Of a stretch of DNA of 16,284 nt, positions 1 through 6,941 are shown piece by piece. Source of the DNA: CBCXVS01 sp965178525. GTDB taxonomy: Bacteria; Tectomicrobia; Entotheonellia; Entotheonellales; Entotheonellaceae. The translations under genes were made by a program, and so were the position numbers. Where the stretch lies: positions 1 through 16,284 of the forward strand of contig CBCXVS010000179.1 of assembly GCA_965178525.1 (NCBI GenBank), written 5' to 3'. Within the stretch, counting starts at the first letter, position 1, and each line of letters starts with the position of its first letter. The notes beneath the pieces are model-generated. The model saw nothing but the letters and a program-made list of their open reading frames with translations, was not told the origin of the DNA and did not search any database.

Positions 1-53
1 TTGCCCTCACGGGATTTTGAGTCCCGCGCGTCTGCCTATTCCGCCACTTCGGC
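1..53 (-). tRNA. tRNA-Leu(CAA), 5' part only
   Basis: Read on the minus strand from 53 down, the sequence gives a tRNA 5' half. It has acceptor strand GCCGAAG, a D-arm, and an anticodon arm CGGGA-CTCAAAA-TCCCG whose loop reads CU-CAA-AA, giving anticodon CAA (leucine, UUG codons). The long variable arm typical of class II tRNA-Leu begins just before the window edge. The 3' half lies outside the window. The anticodon stem is perfect, so the gene looks intact as far as it can be seen. Confidence 0.93.
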
Positions 54-74
54 TCCAATACCTGCTTGCACTCT

Positions 75-80
75 AGTATA
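75..80 (-). promoter_or_regulatory. -10 element of the tRNA-Leu promoter
   Basis: On the minus strand TATACT (5 of 6 to TATAAT) lies about 21 nt upstream of the tRNA 5' end, a normal leader length. No good -35 hexamer is seen at 16-18 nt; TATTTG is the best candidate. The call rests on the -10 match and its position. Confidence 0.4.
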
Positions 81-120
81 CCGTCCAAGAAGATAGCAAA
101 TAGTAAGGGCTTTTAGGCGG

Positions 121-135
121 TTTTGCAATGCAAAA
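121..135. repeat. 15-bp palindrome in the tRNA-rlmN intergenic region
   Basis: TTTTGCA-A-TGCAAAA is a perfect 7+1+7 inverted repeat. The stretch 54-425 between the divergent tRNA and rlmN otherwise shows no gene I can support. The near-zero loop suits a protein-binding site better than a terminator hairpin. Its function is unknown. Confidence 0.35.
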
Positions 136-425
136 TCTTGTCTGTGGAATAGCAAAGAGGCGAACAGGCCAGAGTCGGACGGTGGCGAGTTGCAGACGCG
201 CTTGGGGAGATAACGGCTTGTGATCGCGTGAGATACGGACTGGAGGAGGCGGTGGCGAAACACAGAAGACCTGTCTCGATTTTGATCGGCCGGCCCCCGT
301 CATCTCATCTTTAAGACCGGTGCAGGGCGAAAAACGCCAAGAAGAGCGGTGCGCCCAGGGGCAATGTGCTACACTCTCACCTAATTCTTCTCAGGATATC
401 TCGGTAATCGATATGGCAGGTGGCG

Positions 426-1556
426 ATGCCGCAGACGGATCTTCGCGATTTACAACTCCAGGGCATGGAGGTTTTGCTCGAAGCGGAGGGCGAACCGCGC
501 TTTCGGGCCAGGCAACTGTGTCACTGGGTTTACAAACGCCAGGCCACGAGTCTACAGCAGATGACCGATATGCCGGAGTCACTGCGGCAACGGCTGCAAC
601 CGCAATGTTACGTCGGCACGCTTACTCTTTTGCGGCAGCAGCGGAGCGATGACGGTACGGAAAAATTTCTGTTCGGCTTGGCCGATGGCCATCAGATCGA
701 GACCATCCTGATCCCCGCCGATGCACGGCGGACGCTCTGTGTGTCAACGCAGGTGGGCTGTGCCATTGGCTGTCGTTTTTGTCTCACGGCTCAGGGTGGA
801 CTCGTCCGCAGTTTGCGGCCGGCCGAGATCGTGAGTCAAGTGCTCTACTTTCAAACGCCTGGGAAAGCGCCCGAGCGGGCGTTCAGCAATATCGTCTTTA
901 TGGGCATGGGGGAACCGCTCGATAATTTCCGCGGCACAGTGCAGGCGCTGCGCATTCTCACTGCCGAGTGGGGGCTGGGGATTTCACCTCGCCGCATTAC
1001 GGTATCCACGTCTGGACTTGTCCGGCGCCTGGAAGCGTTAGGCCGCGAAGATCTGAAGATCAATCTCGCCATTTCGCTCAATGCCACCACCAATGCGGTG
1101 CGCACCGAGATCATGCCCATTAACAAAGCGTATCCGCTCGAAACGCTCTTGGCAGCTTGCCGCGATTTTCCTCTGCCTGCCCGGCAACGTATCACCTTCG
1201 AATATGTCTTGCTGAGCGGCGTGAACGATTCCCTGGAAGATGCCAGGCGACTGGTGCGGCTTTTGCGCGGGCTGCGCAGTAAAATCAATCTCTTGCCATT
1301 CAACAAGATTCCCGGGTCGACCTACCTGCGTCCGAGCGAGGCGACGGTGCAGCGTTTTCAGGACTATCTTTTGCAACATGGCCTCTCAGCCTTTGTGCGG
1401 CAGAGCCGGGGCCGCGATATTTCCGCGGCGTGTGGACAACTGCGCGATGAGAACCGGCCCCAGCGTCAGTTGACAGGCCGCAAAGGGGTGGACTATGATG
1501 CCACTCCGCAACCTGCGCGGCTGACACGGGGTCGCACCCGTGAGGACGGAGTGTGA
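426..1556 (+). CDS. rlmN: Dual-specificity RNA methyltransferase RlmN (radical SAM)
   Basis: RlmN methylates C2 of A2503 in 23S rRNA and of A37 in some tRNAs, using a 4Fe-4S cluster and two SAM molecules in the cytoplasm. Counting from a possible GTG at 420 (378 aa), the radical-SAM motif CxxxCxxC is at C114, C118 and C121. The two further family cysteines are present: C107, seven residues before the cluster as in E. coli C118/C125, and C338 in the C-terminal RGRDISAACGQL stretch, matching the methylated C355. The motif FMGMGEPLDN at about 160-169 is typical. Length and motif order are complete. The ATG at 426 is preferred because AGG at 418-420 is a usable ribosome site for it but overlaps the GTG at 420. 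It leads the operon with coaD, 33 nt downstream. Confidence 0.96.
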   Translation: MPQTDLRDLQLQGMEVLLEAEGEPRFRARQLCHWVYKRQATSLQQMTDMPESLRQRLQPQCYVGTLTLLRQQRSDDGTEKFLFGLADGHQIETILIPADARRTLCVSTQVGCAIGCRFCLTAQGGLVRSLRPAEIVSQVLYFQTPGKAPERAFSNIVFMGMGEPLDNFRGTVQALRILTAEWGLGISPRRITVSTSGLVRRLEALGREDLKINLAISLNATTNAVRTEIMPINKAYPLETLLAACRDFPLPARQRITFEYVLLSGVNDSLEDARRLVRLLRGLRSKINLLPFNKIPGSTYLRPSEATVQRFQDYLLQHGLSAFVRQSRGRDISAACGQLRDENRPQRQLTGRKGVDYDATPQPARLTRGRTREDGV

Positions 1557-1589
1557 GGTTATGCACGAGCACATGCTGAGGAGGCAGAG

Positions 1590-2078
1590 ATGACAGTTGC
1601 GGTGTTCCCCGGAACCTTCGATCCCGTCACCAATGGGCATCTCGACCTGATCGAACGGAGCTTACGGATCTTTGACAAAGTGATCGTGGCGATTTTTGAT
1701 AATCCGTCGAAGCGCCCACTCTTTGATGTGAAGGAACGCCGCCGGCTCATGGAGCAGGTGACCCAGGGACTAGGTGCGGTCGAGATCGATATTTTTCGCA
1801 ATGATTTAACGGTGTTTTACGCCAAACAACGGCAGGCGACGGCGATTGTTCGCGGCGTCCGTTCGCTGGCGGATTTCGAATACGAGGCGCAAATGACTTT
1901 GATGAATCGCCATCTCGTGGACTCGATTGAGACGATCTATCTGACTCCCCGGGCCCAATATACCCACGTGGCCTCGAGTTTGATTAAGGAAGTGGCCGCC
2001 TACGGCGGGGACGTCACCCCCTATGTGCCGCCCGTCGTGTTGCAGGCACTCAAGGCAAAACTCCAACAGAAGTCATAG
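1590..2078 (+). CDS. coaD: Phosphopantetheine adenylyltransferase (PPAT)
   Basis: CoaD transfers AMP from ATP to 4'-phosphopantetheine, giving dephospho-CoA, the penultimate step of coenzyme A synthesis. The 162-aa length is normal for the bacterial enzyme. The nucleotidyltransferase signature is at the N-terminus (FPGTFDPVTNGH, TxGH-type motif ending near residue 17). Further family motifs are IVRGVRSLADFEYE near 88-101 and the phosphate-binding stretch HVASSLIKE near 125-133. The start ATG follows a strong GAGGAGG ribosome site at 1578-1584. It sits between rlmN and an aminotransferase gene that begins only 8 nt after its stop, so the three are probably co-transcribed. Nothing in the sequence suggests damage. 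Confidence 0.97.
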   Translation: MTVAVFPGTFDPVTNGHLDLIERSLRIFDKVIVAIFDNPSKRPLFDVKERRRLMEQVTQGLGAVEIDIFRNDLTVFYAKQRQATAIVRGVRSLADFEYEAQMTLMNRHLVDSIETIYLTPRAQYTHVASSLIKEVAAYGGDVTPYVPPVVLQALKAKLQQKS

Positions 2079-2086
2079 AGACCACT

Positions 2087-3280
2087 ATGCAACTCTCTGC
2101 GTTTGCCCAGCTCTTAAAACCCTCGGAAACCCTTGCGATCTCCACCAAGGCTAAGACCCTGCGGGCACAAGGCCAAGATGTCATCGACTTTGGCCTGGGC
2201 GAGCCTGATTTCAACACCCCAACGAACGTCATTCGGGCGGCTGAACACGCCATGGCAGAGGGTTTTACCAAGTACACCCCGCCGGTCGGCTTGCCGGAAT
2301 TGCGCCGCACCATCGCGGATAAATTCAAGCGAGAAAATCATCTGGACTACTCGCCAGATCAGATCGTGGTCTCGTGCGGCGCCAAGCATGTGCTGTACAA
2401 TCTCGCCATGGTCCTGGTCGGACCGGGTGATGAGGTCCTGATTCCAGGGCCGTGCTGGGTCACGTATCCGGCCCAGATTGAGATGGCGGGGGCCACACCG
2501 GTTATCATTCCGACCACCGCGGCGGAGGATTTTAAAATCACGGGCGGGCGCTTGCGGCAGCATCTCACGCCGAGAACCAGGGGCGTTATTCTCAACAGTC
2601 CATGCAATCCCACCGGTACGGTTTACACGCTGGAGGAACTTGAAGATCTGGCGCGGGTATTGCTCGAAACGGACTTGTTCGTCATTACCGACGAGATCTA
2701 TGAGCACATCGTTTTCGATGGCGTCAAACAGATCAGCATTGCCACCCTCGACCCGGCTCTGAAGGCGCGTACCATCGTCGTCAATGGATTTTCCAAGACC
2801 TATGCGATGACTGGATGGCGTCTGGGTTACTGTGCCGGCCCTCCGGATGTGATCGAGGCCTATGGCCGTCTGCAGAGCCAGACGACCAGCAATGCGACGT
2901 CGTTCGTCCAGGTTGCCGGGATCGAGGCGCTGACGGGGCCGCAGGATAGCGTGCAGGTGATGGTGCGGGAATATGAGCGTCGGCGCAATTTTGTTGTCGA
3001 ACGGCTAAACGCGATGGAGGGGATCACGTGCAATACGCCACGTGGCGCGTTTTATGTTTTCCCTCAGGGTGATGCCCTGTACGGCCGCTTGACACAGGGG
3101 CGCACGCTGCAGACATCGATGGATCTGGCGGATTATCTGCTTGAGGCCGCTGGGGTGGCCCTGGTGCCAGGTGAGGCCTTTTGCGATGATCGCTACATAC
3201 GGATTTCCTATGCGACGTCGATGCAGGCGTTGGAGGCTGGGCTCGACCGCATGGATCGGGCTATTCAACAACTGAGCTAA
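2087..3280 (+). CDS. PLP-dependent class I aminotransferase, aspartate aminotransferase type
   Basis: The enzyme exchanges an amino group between an amino acid, most likely aspartate, and a 2-oxo acid such as 2-oxoglutarate. The 397-aa length fits the class I gamma/Ib aspartate aminotransferases. Visible landmarks are FGLGEPDFNTP (35-45), SPCNPTG (171-177, with the PLP-contacting Asn), DEIYE (202-206, with the Asp that binds the pyridine nitrogen), NGFSKTYAMTGWRLGY with the Schiff-base lysine K237, and YIRISYATS with the carboxylate-binding R372. All key residues are present. It starts 8 nt after coaD. Prephenate or glutamate-prephenate aminotransferase specificity exists in this subfamily and cannot be excluded by eye, so no gene symbol is given. 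Confidence 0.93.
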   Translation: MQLSAFAQLLKPSETLAISTKAKTLRAQGQDVIDFGLGEPDFNTPTNVIRAAEHAMAEGFTKYTPPVGLPELRRTIADKFKRENHLDYSPDQIVVSCGAKHVLYNLAMVLVGPGDEVLIPGPCWVTYPAQIEMAGATPVIIPTTAAEDFKITGGRLRQHLTPRTRGVILNSPCNPTGTVYTLEELEDLARVLLETDLFVITDEIYEHIVFDGVKQISIATLDPALKARTIVVNGFSKTYAMTGWRLGYCAGPPDVIEAYGRLQSQTTSNATSFVQVAGIEALTGPQDSVQVMVREYERRRNFVVERLNAMEGITCNTPRGAFYVFPQGDALYGRLTQGRTLQTSMDLADYLLEAAGVALVPGEAFCDDRYIRISYATSMQALEAGLDRMDRAIQQLS

Positions 3281-3520
3281 GGAACGGCGCCGCAATAGAA
3301 CCAGGGTTGAAATTTAGGCGACAATCGCGTTTCGGTCACAACCTCATATGACAGCCTGGAACAGAGATGCTTCTTCTTTGGCTGTGTGAGTGCTTCAAGG
3401 GCTCATAGGTCACTGCATGGCTGAAACGACGATCAAAGTCTAAATTCATGTTGTCCTAAACCAGCATAATGGAGAAGCTCTCCTAGTCTACAACTTGTAC
3501 TGCGTGCAAAGGCACTGACT

Positions 3521-3895
3521 GTGGTTCCAGGGGATGAGGATCATACCCATGCTATTCTAGCAGCTCCCTATGATGAGCAAATGCAGGCATTGTTAGATAC
3601 TCAGCTTCACCTTGAGTCTATGGCACGACAGCTCGAAACTGAGAACGAGCTTTTCACTGATTGCCAAGGAATCTCTATGAATTTGAAAAAGATGGAGGAG
3701 TATTTGAAGAGGGTATTGACTGAATACGAGCAGTACCATCGCAGCTTCGAAGGTGAATCATCGATTCCACCATTGTCGAAGCTTAAAGAACTTCAAGAGT
3801 ACATCGACCCCTACCAAGAGATGGGCTGTTTTAATAGGGATTTCATTCGCCCATTCTTTGCCGTAGTAAACAGGGTTCAGGAGTCCATAACTTAA
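3521..3895 (+). CDS. Hypothetical protein, charged and coiled-coil-like
   Basis: I do not recognise this 124-aa protein. It starts with GTG and lacks a clear ribosome site; the frame is open upstream to a TAA near 3466 but offers no better start. It is rich in Glu, Gln, Leu and Lys with heptad-like spacing across residues 20-75 (from the first internal Met through LKKMEEYLKRVLTEYEQY), suggesting a helical, possibly coiled-coil cytoplasmic protein. There is no signal peptide or membrane segment. The flanks 3281-3520 hold no gene that I see, apart from a minor GGAGA-AGC-TCTCC hairpin. It converges on the broken toxin gene, ending 17 nt from it. It could be a chance ORF, but its amino-acid composition looks protein-like. 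Confidence 0.5.
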   Translation: MVPGDEDHTHAILAAPYDEQMQALLDTQLHLESMARQLETENELFTDCQGISMNLKKMEEYLKRVLTEYEQYHRSFEGESSIPPLSKLKELQEYIDPYQEMGCFNRDFIRPFFAVVNRVQESIT

Positions 3896-3911
3896 AATAG
3901 TCAAGACGGGG

Positions 3912-4082
3912 CTAAAGGGGGGTTAAGGAAATTGATCGGCTAGTATGACAAGTGCTACTGCAACGACAATCTATTCCAGGTACGTTGATTCTACTCCTGG
4001 GGCGGGTCCAGCCACCACGCCGGTCTGTGATCGCTTGTAACATCTGTAAGGCTGTCGGCGTGAGAACAATATTGTATGTCAC
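3912..4082 (-). pseudogene. RelE/ParE-family toxin, truncated remnant
   Basis: Directly behind the antitoxin a GTG start overlaps its TGA by the usual 4 nt (GTGA). The first 22 residues, VTYNIVLTPTALQMLQAITD then RR, match the N-terminus of RelE/ParE-type ribonuclease toxins, which normally run to 85-95 aa. After RR the frame reads GGWTRPRSRINVPG and continues with unrelated sequence to a TAG, giving only 56 aa. The catalytic and core beta-strand residues of the family, all C-terminal to this point, are absent. I infer a deletion or rearrangement joining the toxin start to unrelated DNA near 4015. An active toxin is very unlikely. Confidence 0.7.
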
Positions 4083-4348
4083 AAGCCGAGTTCCTGCCTG
4101 GCCCGCTCCCAGGGAATGCCTTCCCCACGCTCTGCCTCCCGAATACTCTGTCGAAGAGTTGTTATGAAGTCTTCGTCCTCAAGTATGTCGAGCGTTTCAA
4201 GAATAGCTTCATATAAGTCCCAGGGCAAGATAGCCAAGACGGGTTTGCCCCGGCGGGTCACCGCAACGGCACTGGGCTCTTGGGCCAATTGTTCCGGAAG
4301 GGAGGTGAGTTCATGTCGAGCGTCTGTGATGGGTATCTCTTTACGCAT
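4079..4348 (-). CDS. Type II antitoxin, Phd/YefM family
   Basis: This 89-aa protein opens with MRKEIPITDARHELTSLPEQ, the N-terminal DNA-binding and dimerisation fold of Phd/YefM antitoxins, and has the family stretch VAVTRRGKPVLAILPWDLYEAI near 28-49. Its acidic C-terminal half (LDILEDEDFITTLRQSIREAE) would be the part that wraps and neutralises the toxin. A clear AGGAGAT ribosome site lies upstream of the ATG. The family represses its own operon, and GTAC half-sites lie just upstream at 4379-4398. The partner toxin gene follows with a 4-nt overlap but is broken, so this appears to be an orphan antitoxin. Such orphans may still protect against related toxins elsewhere. Confidence 0.87.
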   Translation of the reverse strand: MRKEIPITDARHELTSLPEQLAQEPSAVAVTRRGKPVLAILPWDLYEAILETLDILEDEDFITTLRQSIREAERGEGIPWERARQELGL

Positions 4349-4378
4349 AGTGTATCTCCTGTTTTATGACCCTCTAAG

Positions 4379-4398
4379 CGTACATCTTAACGTACACC
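4379..4398. promoter_or_regulatory. Putative autoregulatory operator of the antitoxin
   Basis: CGTACATC-TTAA-CGTACACC contains two GTAC-centred half-sites in tandem, 12 nt apart, beginning 31 nt upstream of the antitoxin start. YefM-type repressors are known to bind paired TGTACA-like sequences at their own promoter. The assignment rests on that similarity and on position. Confidence 0.35.
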
Positions 4399-4418
4399 TA
4401 TCCAAGGGAGAAACATGG

Positions 4419-4447
4419 GTGTCAGGCCGGCTGTTTTGAGATACAAT
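4419..4447 (+). promoter_or_regulatory. Putative sigma70-type promoter of the racemase gene
   Basis: GTGTCA (4 of 6 to TTGACA) is separated by exactly 17 nt from TACAAT (5 of 6 to TATAAT). The expected start is near 4454, giving a leader of about 65 nt before the racemase ATG. It is divergent from the antitoxin promoter region. Confidence 0.4.
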
Positions 4448-4519
4448 GCTTCCCGCGCTCAATCGTACAACAGCTAGGCATACCCAAGAGATATCCCGAT
4501 TGTTGCAGGGAGAGAAGGG

Positions 4520-5269
4520 ATGGACACACCTACCATACTCGTCATCAATCCCAACACGTCGCAGGAGATGACCGCGGCCATCGATCGTGTGGCGCAAGCG
4601 ACGGCGCCAGGACAGGCCCAGGTCGTGACGCGCTGCAGTGTGCAGGGGCCGCACACCATTGAAGGCGCGCTCGATGCCGCCCTGGCGGTCACCGGCATGC
4701 TGGAAGTGGTGGGGGGGTATACGGAGCCTTTTGACGCGATTGTCGTGGCGTGCTTCAGTGACCCTGGCGTTGAGGCCCTGCGGCTGCTGGTGCGTGTGCC
4801 GGTGATTGGCATCAGCGCCGCCTCGTTTACGCAGGCCGCCTTTATGGGGCAACGGTTTGCCATTGTGACGCCTTCCGTCGGCACGCCAGAGCGTTATGCT
4901 GCGCTGACGGTGGCGATGGGGCTGACGAAGCCATTCCTCGGGACGTACCAAACGGCCTTATCCGTGGCCGACTTCGAATCGGATGACCCGACCGTCCTCG
5001 AAACGCTGGTGTTTCATGCGCAGCAAGCCGTCAAAGATGGCGCGGAGTGCCTTCTGTTTGGCTGTGCCGGTATTGCCGACCAGATTCGCGAGATCGAGAG
5101 CCGTGCTGGCGTCACGTGCATAGCCAGTGTCGCGGCGGGTGTGAGTCAGGCCGTGGCGTGTCTGCAGCACCGGCGCACGCCCCTCCCGGGAGGACCGTTT
5201 CGCCAGGTCAAACTGAAACACTTGCAAGGGTTTGAAGCCCTGCAACGCCATTATCAGGGGAACGTCTAG
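4520..5269 (+). CDS. Asp/Glu/hydantoin racemase family protein
   Basis: The 249-aa protein belongs to the cofactor-independent racemase fold with two catalytic cysteines. ILVINPNTSQEMT at 6-18 is the signature of the hydantoin/allantoin racemase branch. The paired cysteines lie in VVACFSDPG (C78) and LLFGCAGIA (C182), both in the expected places near the active site. The length is usual. The branch racemises 5-substituted hydantoins, allantoin or acidic amino acids; which substrate applies here cannot be read from the sequence. A GGGAGAGAAGGG ribosome site directly precedes the ATG. A crotonase-fold gene follows after 58 nt on the same strand and may share the transcript. No hydantoinase or carbamoylase gene is nearby, so a classical hydantoin pathway is not supported. 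Confidence 0.85.
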   Translation: MDTPTILVINPNTSQEMTAAIDRVAQATAPGQAQVVTRCSVQGPHTIEGALDAALAVTGMLEVVGGYTEPFDAIVVACFSDPGVEALRLLVRVPVIGISAASFTQAAFMGQRFAIVTPSVGTPERYAALTVAMGLTKPFLGTYQTALSVADFESDDPTVLETLVFHAQQAVKDGAECLLFGCAGIADQIREIESRAGVTCIASVAAGVSQAVACLQHRRTPLPGGPFRQVKLKHLQGFEALQRHYQGNV

Positions 5270-5327
5270 TACAGGCCAGCCCGGAACGGACGTACATATC
5301 CATACCCCTAATCGAGAAGGACGCGTC

Positions 5328-6102
5328 ATGAATACCGAATGTATCAAATGTGACGTCCAAGACTATATCGCCTTGGTCACCATGGATCGTCCACCGGTTA
5401 ACGCCGTCAACACCCAGTTTCAGGACGAGATGATGCGGGTGTTCGACACCCTGAGCGACCGCGATGACGTCCGGGTGGCGATTCTCACCGGCGCCGGAAA
5501 GCACTTCTGTGCCGGGGCCGACATCAAGGCGCGGACGAGCGGCGAGCGGCAACCGGGGGATGCCTGGCAACATAGCCGCAAGGCCCGGGAATCGTTTCAT
5601 GCGATCGTGGAATGTAAAGTGCCGGTCATCGGGGCGATCAATGGGTCTGCCGCTTGGGGCGGGGTTGGCGATTGCGGCCTCGTGTGACATCCTGATCGCC
5701 GCCGAGACCGCGATGCTTGGCTTGCCGGAAATTAACGTCGGGCTGCTCGGCGGGGGACGGCATGCGATGCGGTTGTTTGGGCATTCCAAAGCGCGGCGGC
5801 TGATGTTCACCGGCCAGCGCTTGGCCGGGCCTGAACTCTACCGCTTAGGCGTGGTCGAGGCATGTGTTCCCGCGGATCAGCTCATGGAAACGGCTCAGGC
5901 GTTGGCGGCGGAGATGGCGGCCAAAAGCCCGATTGCGATGCGGTTGGCCAAGCATGCGATGAATGCGATCGAGTTTATGACGCTGCGCGATGGCTACCGC
6001 TTCGAGCAAAATATGACGGCGGAGCTATCGAAGTACGAGGATTCCAAGGAAGCCATGCGTGCTTTTGTGGAAAAACGCGATCCGGTCTTTAAGGGACGAT
6101 AA
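5328..6102 (+). pseudogene. Enoyl-CoA hydratase/isomerase (crotonase) family, 1-nt frameshift
   Basis: Two overlapping frames together make a full crotonase-fold protein of about 257 aa. The first frame (from ATG 5328, ribosome site GAGAAGGA) contains HFCAGADIK, the first oxyanion-hole segment, and ends at TGA 5685. The second resumes with GAGLAIAASCDI, LPEINVGLLGG and runs to 6102. One extra base around 5654-5655 (GCTTGGGG) explains the break; dropping it gives NGSAAGAGLAIAA, as expected for the second oxyanion loop. The Glu of LPEI, equivalent to rat hydratase E164, is present, but the residue equivalent to E144 is Ala. Plain hydratase chemistry is therefore doubtful, and another crotonase reaction (isomerase, hydrolase, lyase) is as likely. 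Either a recent pseudogene or a sequencing error. Confidence 0.82.
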
Positions 6103-6212
6103 GTGCCCGAACAGAGTGAAATTCCTATTTTTCCTCTGGAAAAACGATGCCGCTCATTTTGTCCAGGACCTTCGTCCATCCGCTGTTCCTCGCTGGGCTC
6201 GTACCCACCTCG

Positions 6213-6258
6213 GTCGAGGGCGTCTTGGTGGCGTGGCAGCCATTTCGCCGCCCTCGAC
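6213..6258. repeat. Inverted repeat in the crotonase-lipoprotein intergenic region
   Basis: GTCGAGGGCG (6213-6222) and CGCCCTCGAC (6249-6258) form a perfect 10-bp GC-rich stem around a 26-nt loop that itself has a weak GGCG/CGCC pairing. No T-run follows, so it is not a classical intrinsic terminator. The whole stretch 6103-6319 is open in several frames on both strands but gives only Arg/Ser/Pro-rich text with no recognisable domain, and I regard it as non-coding. Confidence 0.4.
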
Positions 6259-6319
6259 TTTCGGTCGTCTTGCCTCGATACCTTTCTCTCGCACGTGGCG
6301 TCGGCTTCGGGTCTCGCCG

Positions 6320-6349
6320 TTGACACAATGGCAGGCCGCTGGGAATAAT
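6320..6349 (+). promoter_or_regulatory. Strong sigma70-type promoter of the lipoprotein-subtilase locus
   Basis: TTGACA (perfect -35) and AATAAT (5 of 6 to TATAAT) are 18 nt apart. Transcription would begin near 6356, 33 to 63 nt before the two candidate starts of the lipoprotein gene. It is the best promoter match I found in the window. Confidence 0.6.
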
Positions 6350-6388
6350 TCCAAAGAAGGATAATGTACGCTAGAGCGCCGTGCCGAA

Positions 6389-6892
6389 GTGCCTCAGAAA
6401 TTGAGAGAAAGCGTATTCGTGAGGGCTGTTGCCAACCTGTGGAAGTGTCTTTTCATTGTGTGTTTTGCGACGTCTTGTCAATCGCCCATGCCCGCAGAAC
6501 GTCCACAGCCTTCCGCGCCGGCCTCGCCTGCCGCGCATCCGCCTCCACCGTCTGCCGGGGCTGCGAAGATCGCTTCGCCTATCCGCAGTGTGGTGCAGCG
6601 TATGCATGACGAGGGCGTGACTGCCGCCAATGCGACGACTCGTACCCCCACGGCGTATTCCAATCTTCTCGTGCGGATCGATGCGATGGGGCGTATTCAC
6701 ACGGATATTTTGGTGACCCATGTCGACGACCGTGTGGTGGCTGCCTTGCGTGCCGCCCAGGTGCGCGTTGAGAAGGCGCATACGGCAGCGGACACGGTGC
6801 AGGGCTGGATTCCCTTTCATCGTGTCGAGGCTGTGGCTGACCTGCCGTTCGTCCGGTCTATCTATCCACCGCGTTATGCCATTCGGCGTTAG
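6389..6892 (+). CDS. Small lipoprotein with a subtilase-propeptide-like module
   Basis: The 167-aa frame starts at GTG 6389. An in-frame GTG at 6419, with GAGAGAAAG upstream, gives a better signal peptide (MRAVANLWKCLFIVCFATSC) and may be the true start. The hydrophobic core ends in FATSC, a lipobox-like site with Cys30 in the long form, so a lipid-anchored secreted protein is likely. A Pro/Ala-rich linker follows. The C-terminal part (about 92-167) has IDAMGRIHTDILVTHVDD, LRAAQVRVEKAH, VQGWIPFHRVEAVADLPFV and ends in SIYPPRY. It resembles the segment that precedes the catalytic domain in large secreted S8 proteases. Here it is a free-standing protein followed 49 nt later by a subtilase gene. 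A role as inhibitor, chaperone or docking partner of that protease is inferred from position only. Confidence 0.7.
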   Translation: MPQKLRESVFVRAVANLWKCLFIVCFATSCQSPMPAERPQPSAPASPAAHPPPPSAGAAKIASPIRSVVQRMHDEGVTAANATTRTPTAYSNLLVRIDAMGRIHTDILVTHVDDRVVAALRAAQVRVEKAHTAADTVQGWIPFHRVEAVADLPFVRSIYPPRYAIRR

Positions 6893-6941
6893 TGTGTGGT
6901 TATACTGTCAAGCAGCCCCCTTTGCCCCGAAAGGAAGGTGG

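Noticed and set aside
73..303. Minus-strand open frame upstream of the tRNA
   Set aside because: Composition is Ser/Pro/Arg-rich, it has no ribosome site, and it overlaps the tRNA promoter. No recognisable domain.
851..1379. Minus-strand open frames opposite rlmN
   Set aside because: They lie wholly antisense to a clear conserved gene and translate to Arg/Ser-rich text.
3952..4167. Plus-strand 71-aa frame opposite the toxin remnant
   Set aside because: The minus strand explains the sequence better (GTGA overlap and RelE/ParE-like N-terminus).
4364..4951. 195-aa minus-strand frame near the racemase
   Set aside because: Its greater part is antisense to the racemase and His/Arg-rich; the antitoxin operator and racemase promoter lie inside it.
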